Source: Pardosa pseudoannulata | Taxonomy: Eukaryota; Arthropoda; Arachnida; Araneae; Lycosidae | Length of the DNA: 64,000 nt | Direction: 5' to 3' | Assembly (NCBI GenBank): GCA_032207245.1 | Contig: CM063499.1 | Location: forward strand, 87,347,699-87,411,698 | Part shown: piece by piece, positions 61,201 through 64,000 of the stretch | Position numbering within the stretch: position 1 is the stretch's first letter | Layout: each line of letters begins with the position of its first letter | The notes under the pieces: model-generated | Told to the model about the DNA's origin: nothing | Database searches by the model: none | The model's input: the letters and a program-made list of their open reading frames with translations, nothing else | Position numbers and translations under genes: made by a program

Positions 61201-63362
61201 TTTTTAAGTATTGTCAAGAGAAGTAAAAAAAATGTTTAATTTTTAATATTTAAATTCAATACACATATTTTGTATTTTTATTTATATGTGTTCAATAAAT
61301 ATAATTTTTGCAAAACAATTTAAATGCCTTTTAAATACATATTTAATTGTGGCTTGCAAAACATTTCAAATTTTGAAAAATGGCTAGAACTATCAAGGAG
61401 CTTGGCCACCCCTGGTATATAGCATGTATACTCTTTAATGTACATATTAATGATAGGTATTCACTCTTTATATTCTTTTAAATCTTTTATTAGATGATTA
61501 CTTAATTTTATTAGGTCATTATATATTAACTATTATTAAGACAATATGGACCCCAAATTTTTGACATTATACATGAAGAAATTGAAGTCAATTAAAAAAA
61601 AAGTTTAAAAATCAGAAAAGTTTTTTAATAATAATTTTTATTCCCTTTATTTTTTTAAAATTAAGATAATGGAGAAAACAGGAGAAAAATAGTTACAGAA
61701 ACCAAGGAATTTATGAAGGAGAGCCTTGAGCAAAAAGAGGAATAAATGAAAATGATCCTTTCTGTAACAATAGTAACTGTTATTAAATTAATATGCCCTG
61801 TAGTGTTGGAGGTAGCACTTCAAACTAAGACACAGGTTTGCAGTTCGATCATTGGGATCGGCAAGGTTGACTGAACCTTTTATCCCTTCAGCGGTGGGCA
61901 AATTGAGGACCAAGCACGCTTCGGAATTAAACACCGGGAGTTCTGTTCTACATAAAGTTGACCACCTAACTGGAAGACATGCTTTCCACTCCAAAGCTCA
62001 TGGTCTCGTAAATGGTTCGGTTTGGAGCGCTATAATCTCCACACACACAAGGGCTAATGAGACCGGGACCTACAGCTTAAAGCCGATTCCAAACGGCTAT
62101 GAACGTCCATGATATAGTGAGCCTCGAACCCCCAAACTCTGGTACCGACCTCGTAAATGGAGATTGGCACTGCAAGCTATGGCCCCACATGGGCTGTAGC
62201 ACTGGGAAGTTTAGTTGAGTTGTTAATAAATATACACAATTACCTATAACTTATTTATGACACTAAAAAGTTATAAACCACTTTCCAATTTTAAAAATAT
62301 TTAAAAAAATAAATTGCAATCCAATAACTGCTTCCTATACTTTTCTTTTGCTTTTTCCTTGCTTGGTTTTGATCTGGATTAGTTATTTGTTTACAACAGT
62401 ACAATAATTAGGCAGAAATCAACAGCTAAATTCATTACCTGACTTATGGTTTAAAAAAAAAATTGTGTCCTTTCTTAAGTGAGTAAAAAAATTTTTGCTT
62501 TTGTACTTTATTGTAACTGTTATTTTACACCTTTGTCAAACTTTTTCCTCATTTTTGTTTCTGATAAACTTATACTTGAGTTCCTTTTAGAATGTTTTCT
62601 TAAATATGAGGTTCCCAAACTGAGGCAAATCTGACAAATTAGTCTTGCATTCTTTGCATAAGTATATTTTCTGTTGGTACTATAAGGGTTAGGAGATTTG
62701 GTCTGGAGCGCTACGGTCTACTTTTTGCAACACAAGGGCTAATGAGACCAGGACCTACTGCTTAAAGCCGATTCCGAACGGCTACGAACATCCATGCCAC
62801 AACGGGATTCGAACCCACCAACTCCGGATTCGAAGGCCAGCACCCTAACCAATCGGCATAAGGGTTAGGAGGAACTTGATCATAAAATTCCTCAGATCTA
62901 TACCTTGTAACTGAAATTTAATATAAAAGGATAAAAGTTATTAAAGTAATTCATCAACTTTTAACTTATAATTTTAAATTTACGGAGTATAGCAGACTGT
63001 GTCATAGCAGTTGTGTGATTATTTGATATACATAGAGAACATGCTTTATTCTTTAATCTGTTTTCAAAGTAAACAGAAATGAGTTATAGAAATAATTCAT
63101 ATCTCTTTTTATCCAAAAAAATGAAAAAAAAAATATTCCATACCTATTTTGAGAACTCCTTTACTGTTAAATAGTATGTTTTTGCTACAGATATTTCTAG
63201 ATAAAATACAAAAAGGTTTTAATTCAGTATCAAACATTATATAATTTTAAGAAATAATTTTAAAGAATCCAGGAGAAAGAAATAAGTTGAATACCTATGC
63301 ATAATCAACCCTCCATGAATATATTCAAGACCATAAAAAAGTTGATGCATCAAATATTTCAC
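46567..63362 (-). CDS. CDK10/CDK11-group pseudokinase, C-terminal nine exons (5' part outside window)
   Basis: Exons on the minus strand: 63295-63362, 63144-63196, 59900-59963, 57503-57562, 54280-54403, 52695-52762, 50754-50843, 48002-48054 and 46567-46643. They join to 657 nt, 218 residues plus stop, with matching phases and GT/AG at every junction. The product is the kinase C-lobe: [13 protein letters not shown] (helix E to catalytic loop), [46 protein letters not shown] and DCLKSLYF. The last three blocks and MTP before YRAPE point to CDK10/CDK11; CDK7/CDK20 are alternatives. Key catalytic residues are gone: HRD is HRN, the lysine two residues later is Cys, and DFG is GFK. The metal-binding Asn (SKNIL) and APE are kept. 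The activation loop is about two residues shorter than usual. An intact frame over nine exons argues for a maintained pseudokinase, not a dead copy. Cyclin binding is untestable here because the N-lobe is missing. Confidence 0.85.
46632..47015. repeat. Three 128-bp tandem repeats containing the last-exon acceptor
   Basis: Units begin near 46632, 46760 and 46888 and differ at few positions. Each contains the minus-strand sequence CCTTAG then CTTCTAAA, i.e. the splice acceptor and first codons of the last kinase exon, with possible acceptors after 46643, 46771 and 46899. Confidence 0.9.
47160..47560 (-). repeat. Possible solo LTR, minus orientation
   Basis: Plus strand starts TGTAATAGGGGC at about 47223. 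On the minus strand AATAAACTGTG lies about 40 bases before the TTACA end, the usual spacing of poly(A) signal and LTR end. The other boundary and the TSD were not established. A TA run precedes it. Confidence 0.35.
48002..48054 (-). CDS. Kinase-like gene exon (DCLKSLYF block)
   Basis: 53 nt from a TTTTTTAG acceptor to a GTATGT donor. Encodes [17 protein letters not shown], matching the end of the CDK catalytic domain. Confidence 0.85.
48195..49221 (+). mobile_element. Solo LTR (gypsy-like), 1027 bp
   Basis: Starts TGTAACGG and ends CGTTACA, flanked by CCAG at 48191-48194 and 49222-49225. AATAAATATATT near 49150 is a suitable poly(A) signal about 65 bases before the end. Contains three tandem 85-95-bp repeats at about 48590-48865. 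No internal retroviral-type genes remain, so recombination between LTRs has removed them. Confidence 0.85.
48590..48865 (+). repeat. Three tandem repeats inside the solo LTR
   Basis: Each unit runs GAGGTCGCCTTGACC, CTCTCTACYGGAGAGTTTT, GCTATAATCCCACCTTGGGA, with short indels. The CTCTCTA/GGAGAG and TCCCACCTTGGGA segments form small stem-loops. Confidence 0.85.
49565..49939. other. Intronic DNA with a tRNA-like SINE head fragment
   Basis: An A run lies at 49679-49701. On the minus strand at about 49812-49870 an A-box-like TATATAATTGGCTT precedes GAGGTTCAAACCC, a B-box-like element. It differs from SINE family S. Weak evidence. Confidence 0.35.
49940..50685. mobile_element. hAT-like element family E, copy 3, with 6-bp TSD
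   Basis: CAGGGTATCTGCC start and GCGCGGAAACCATG end between AATATA at 49934-49939 and 50686-50691. It lies 68 bases downstream (gene sense) of a kinase exon. Confidence 0.85.
50754..50843 (-). CDS. Kinase-like gene exon ([10 protein letters not shown] block)
   Basis: 90 nt from a CTGATAG acceptor to a GTAAAT donor. Encodes [12 protein letters not shown] and on to LFLYYPRA, matching CDK10/CDK11 C-lobe helices. Confidence 0.85.
51009..52124. mobile_element. hAT-like element family F, copy 3, with 6-bp TSD and an insertion
   Basis: CAGGCTTGCAA / TTGCAAGCCTG ends between TATTAT copies. Compared with the other F copies it carries about 400 extra bases (51137-51540) that are a separate retrocopy-like insertion. 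Confidence 0.85.
51140..51540 (-). pseudogene. Processed retrocopy fragment of an unidentified mRNA
   Basis: On the minus strand two overlapping open frames (51311-51535 and 51169-51360) end just before AAAATAAACTCAG and an A run (about 51171-51185). This is the layout of an mRNA 3' end with poly(A) signal and tail. The translation is hydrophilic ([20 protein letters not shown]) and I do not recognise the source gene. A LINE 3' end is an alternative. Confidence 0.5.
52695..52762 (-). CDS. Kinase-like gene exon (after WP)
   Basis: 68 nt from a TCATTTAG acceptor to a GTAAGT donor. Encodes [20 protein letters not shown]. The spacer before PYNNL is about six residues longer than in CDK10. Confidence 0.85.
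52829..53168. mobile_element. hAT-like element family D, copy 3 (left half)
   Basis: Starts GAGGGTTCCCAC and parallels copies 1 and 2 for about 330 bases. It is broken by a (TC)n(CA)n(TA)n microsatellite at 53170-53228. Confidence 0.75.
53233..54232 (-). mobile_element. Interspersed repeat family C, copy 3, split by a solo LTR
   Basis: Reverse-complement copy of family C, including the block around ATGACGTCATTCC. The last about 22 bases (CATATGCTAGTTATATTAT) are displaced beyond the LTR at 53753-54209. Confidence 0.75.
53753..54209 (+). mobile_element. Solo LTR, 457 bp, with 5-bp TSD
   Basis: TGTTAGAAG start and GGTAACA end, flanked by CATAT at 53748-53752 and 54210-54214. A TATA box (GGATATATAAGAG) lies near 53993, and AATAAATC near 54100 is a candidate poly(A) signal. 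A 5-bp TSD fits gypsy or BEL elements. The open frames inside are not genes. Confidence 0.85.
54280..54403 (-). CDS. Kinase-like gene exon ([10 protein letters not shown] block)
   Basis: 124 nt from an ATTACAG acceptor to a GTAAGT donor. Encodes 41 residues from [12 protein letters not shown] to GTPSEAIWP, the most CDK-like part of the gene. Confidence 0.92.
54618..54938. mobile_element. hAT-like element family F, copy 4 (left half)
   Basis: Starts CAGGCCTGCAACTGC and parallels the other copies for about 320 bases, then breaks off at TTTTGAAATAT. Confidence 0.75.
54945..55325 (+). other. LTR-like segment with CRE-type palindromes and microsatellite
   Basis: TTGACGTCAATCATGACGTC holds two TGACGTC motifs. 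CTTTTTAAAAGGCG could be a TATA-like box, with GGAATAAACG at 55095 and CAATAAACT at 55307 as candidate poly(A) signals. A (CT)n(CA)n(TA)n microsatellite spans 55172-55262. Ends and TSD were not found. Confidence 0.35.
55430..56352. mobile_element. hAT-like element family F, copy 5, with 6-bp TSD
   Basis: CAGGCTTGCAA / TTGCAAGCCTG ends between ATAATA copies (55424-55429 and 56353-56358). Interrupted by the SINE at 55961-56141. Confidence 0.85.
55961..56141 (-). mobile_element. SINE family S, intact copy with 14-bp TSD
   Basis: Full-length antisense copy flanked by AAAAATAAGATTAG at 55947-55960 and 56142-56155, nested in a family F element. Confidence 0.9.
56606..57325. mobile_element. piggyBac-type non-autonomous element
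   Basis: TTAA at 56602-56605 and 57326-57329, with termini CCCCTTAACGTGC / GCATTAAGTGG (imperfect). Internal GACTCGAAC / ATTCGAGC motifs. No transposase domain recognised. Confidence 0.7.
57503..57562 (-). CDS. Kinase-like gene exon (YRAPELLF block)
   Basis: 60 nt from an AATCTAG acceptor to a GTAAGC donor. Encodes [19 protein letters not shown], i.e. the APE motif and start of helix F. Confidence 0.9.
57828..57954 (+). mobile_element. SINE family S, 5'-truncated copy with about 33-bp TSD
   Basis: Lacks most of the tRNA-like head, starting within CCCACTATGGCATGG, and ends in a five-unit CCAAA tail. The flanking duplications (57795-57827 and 57955-57987) are identical over about 30-33 bases. 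One of two sense-orientation copies. Confidence 0.9.
57995..58775 (-). mobile_element. hAT element with transposase remnant and 8-9-bp TSD
   Basis: Flanked by TATAGATAG on both sides. The right end complement (AGAGTTGGCATGATTTAAATC) and left end (CAAAGTTCG, then TTTAAATC) form imperfect inverted termini. Confidence 0.75.
58334..58525 (-). pseudogene. hAT transposase C-terminal dimerisation domain remnant
   Basis: 63 codons include [20 protein letters not shown] then [14 protein letters not shown]. This matches the hAT dimerisation block (S-x-E-R-x-FS, then a helix ending FL). The rest of the transposase is missing. Confidence 0.75.
58972..59857 (+). mobile_element. Internally deleted Tc1-like transposon
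   Basis: Ends CACTCAAGAGCCAAAAC and its complement GTTTTGGCTCTTGAATG (16 of 17 match) sit between TA dinucleotides (58970-58971 and 59858-59859). At 886 bp it is about half the usual Tc1 length. Confidence 0.9.
59020..59826 (+). pseudogene. Tc1-like transposase, truncated and frameshifted
   Basis: Three collinear pieces: 59020-59427 (WSDESRF with the first catalytic Asp region), 59376-59609 ([11 protein letters not shown] with the second Asp), and about 59612-59826 ([11 protein letters not shown] with the third acidic residue, ending at TGA). The N-terminal paired-type DNA-binding domain is mostly deleted, and shifts near 59400 and 59605 break the frame. Inserted sense-opposite within a kinase intron. 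Confidence 0.88.
59900..59963 (-). CDS. Kinase-like gene exon (altered DFG / activation loop)
   Basis: 64 nt from a TTGCAG acceptor to a GTAAGT donor. With the preceding exon's last base it encodes [18 protein letters not shown]. The DFG position reads GFK. No alternative frame through this exon is open. Confidence 0.88.
59970..60725. other. AT-rich intronic DNA with TA microsatellite
   Basis: (TA)n at about 60186-60210. Nothing else recognised; the frame at 60421-60651 is Lys/Ile-rich AT noise. Confidence 0.45.
60732..61414. mobile_element. hAT element family G, copy 2, with 8-bp TSD
   Basis: CAGGGGTGGCCAACTTG / TTGGCCACCCCTG ends between GTATATAA and GTATATAG (7 of 8). Same family as 24619-25126. 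Confidence 0.88.
61785..62205 (+). mobile_element. Second SINE-like repeat with tRNA-type head, hosting a SINE S copy
   Basis: Starts with TGCCCTGTAGTGTTGGAGG (A-box-like) then GGTTTGCAGTTCGATCATT (B-box-like) and a G+C-richer body containing TTAAACACCGGGAGTTCTG. It resumes after the nested SINE with AGATTGGCACTGC. The overlapping frames on both strands are not genes. Family unassigned. Confidence 0.45.
62016..62149 (-). mobile_element. SINE family S, 5'-truncated copy with 11-bp TSD
   Basis: Antisense copy missing the outer tRNA head, flanked by CTCGTAAATGG at 62005-62015 and 62150-62160. It contains a small internal deletion near 62038. Confidence 0.85.
62210..62695. other. AT-rich intronic DNA
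   Basis: No repeat family or exon recognised. Confidence 0.4.
62696..62857 (-). mobile_element. SINE family S copy with 14-bp TSD
   Basis: Nearly full-length antisense copy flanked by ATAAGGGTTAGGAG at 62682-62695 and 62858-62871. It stops a few bases inside the head (CCAATCGGC). Confidence 0.88.
63144..63196 (-). CDS. Kinase-like gene exon (altered catalytic loop)
   Basis: 53 nt from a TATCTAG acceptor to a GTATGG donor. Joined to the upstream exon it reads [19 protein letters not shown] where an active CDK has HRDLKxxN. Confidence 0.88.
63295..63362 (-). CDS. Kinase-like gene exon (helix E), most upstream visible
   Basis: 68 nt from a TTTTCCAG acceptor to a GTATTC donor. Encodes [20 protein letters not shown] and MH. 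The exons for the N-lobe (Gly loop, catalytic Lys, cyclin-binding helix) must lie beyond 64000. Confidence 0.88.
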
Positions 63363-63589
63363 CTGGAAAAAAAATTAACAAATTCGAGACTAATTAAAAA
63401 AAGGGATAAATAAGTAAAAAGACTGTAAAACAAATAATTGACCTAAGAGCAAATCTGATGAACTTATGAAGCTCTTGATTAATAATAACTATTTTTCACT
63501 AATACTGTATAGACTCATCTACTGCTGCTAGATCCCTTTTATGTTATTAAAAAAAAGCTATACTTATTTATTACATATAATTTATAAAT

Positions 63590-64000
63590 ACAGTGACACT
63601 TCTTTGAGCCCCCCCCCTCCTCTAAATGGCCACCGAGTGAGATCGCCCATTTCATTTTTCAGGAAATTCTACTCACTCAGTGCTTTAATTTTGAGCTGAA
63701 AAACTCAAGGTAAGTTTTATGGTCGGATATAAGACCAAGGTATATTTTGCAAAGTGCATCTCCACGGTCCCCCCCGCTTTCTTAGAAACCTAACTTTCTT
63801 AGAATCTGTTACCGCTTTTGTATTGTCCCCACCCTTCAGATAGGGAAATCCCTATAGCACTACCCATAGAAACTGAGGGAGGAACTGGACAATCAGGTGT
63901 TTCAGGTATCTCAGGGCCTTTGTTTGGAATTCCAATAGGTACAGTAGAGGAAGAATTGCACCTCTGTCAAATAAAATGTCCTCCACGCCAGTTTCATTCA
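63590..64000. other. Window-edge segment, possible DNA transposon with open frame
   Basis: TA followed by CAGTGACACTTCTTTGAGCC and a C run resembles a pogo/Tigger-type terminus. From about 63801 to the end the plus strand is open (reading ..PIETEGGTGQSGVSG..). The minus strand is open for about 48 codons in the last 150 bases. No family is recognised, and it could equally be an exon of the kinase-side gene or transposon coding sequence. Confidence 0.3.

Noticed and set aside
46567..63362. Kinase-like gene as a processed or dead pseudogene
   Set aside because: It has introns with consensus splice sites, no frameshifts over nine exons, and conserved fold motifs. The catalytic losses are specific, not random decay.

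Overview
The window is AT-rich animal nuclear DNA with small phase-consistent exons, kilobase introns and dense transposable elements. The organism is most likely an arthropod, plausibly a chelicerate such as a spider. The reasons are a chelicerate-style gustatory receptor, the abundance of hAT and piggyBac miniature elements, and a young tRNA-derived SINE. The clade call is inference. I see no bacterial or viral gene organisation, no CRISPR array and no genuine tRNA or rRNA gene.

Three protein-coding genes are well supported, all on the minus strand. (1) A gustatory-receptor-like 7TM gene, 6340-7491, in one open exon of 383 codons. (2) An SRA1 homologue with six coding exons between 36001 and 19654. 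The exons join to exactly 201 codons including the stop, and the protein keeps the N-terminal GWNDPP block and the C-terminal helical domain. (3) The C-terminal two thirds of a CDK10/CDK11-group kinase, with nine exons between 63362 and 46567 joining to 219 codons including the stop. The upstream exons lie beyond the right edge. The kinase is the most interesting item. HRD reads HRN, the following catalytic-loop lysine is Cys, and DFG reads GFK, yet all nine exons are in frame with intact splice sites. It looks like a maintained pseudokinase. The acceptor of its last exon has been tandemly triplicated (128-bp period), which could give alternative C-termini.

The rest is mostly mobile DNA. Left part (1-19 kb): a terminal-repeat element at the edge, an 8-bp-TSD hAT element with a partly duplicated end, a foldback element, the receptor gene, a 2.45-kb degenerate piggyBac copy with TTAA sites, and tandem duplications. 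SRA1 interval (19-36 kb): hAT-like families with 6-bp or 8-bp TSDs, pogo-like elements, nested hATs carrying a SINE, and three piggyBac miniature elements. Intergenic interval (36-46 kb): a decayed Ty1/copia element, a LINE fragment, more SINEs and a repeat family shared with 3.4 and 53 kb. Kinase interval (46-63.5 kb): a piggyBac element split by a solo LTR, a processed retrocopy inside a hAT-like element, another solo LTR, an internally deleted Tc1 element, and SINEs, including one with an unusually long target-site duplication.

No operon-like cooperation is implied. SRA1 and the kinase are simply head-to-tail neighbours separated by about 10.5 kb of transposon debris.
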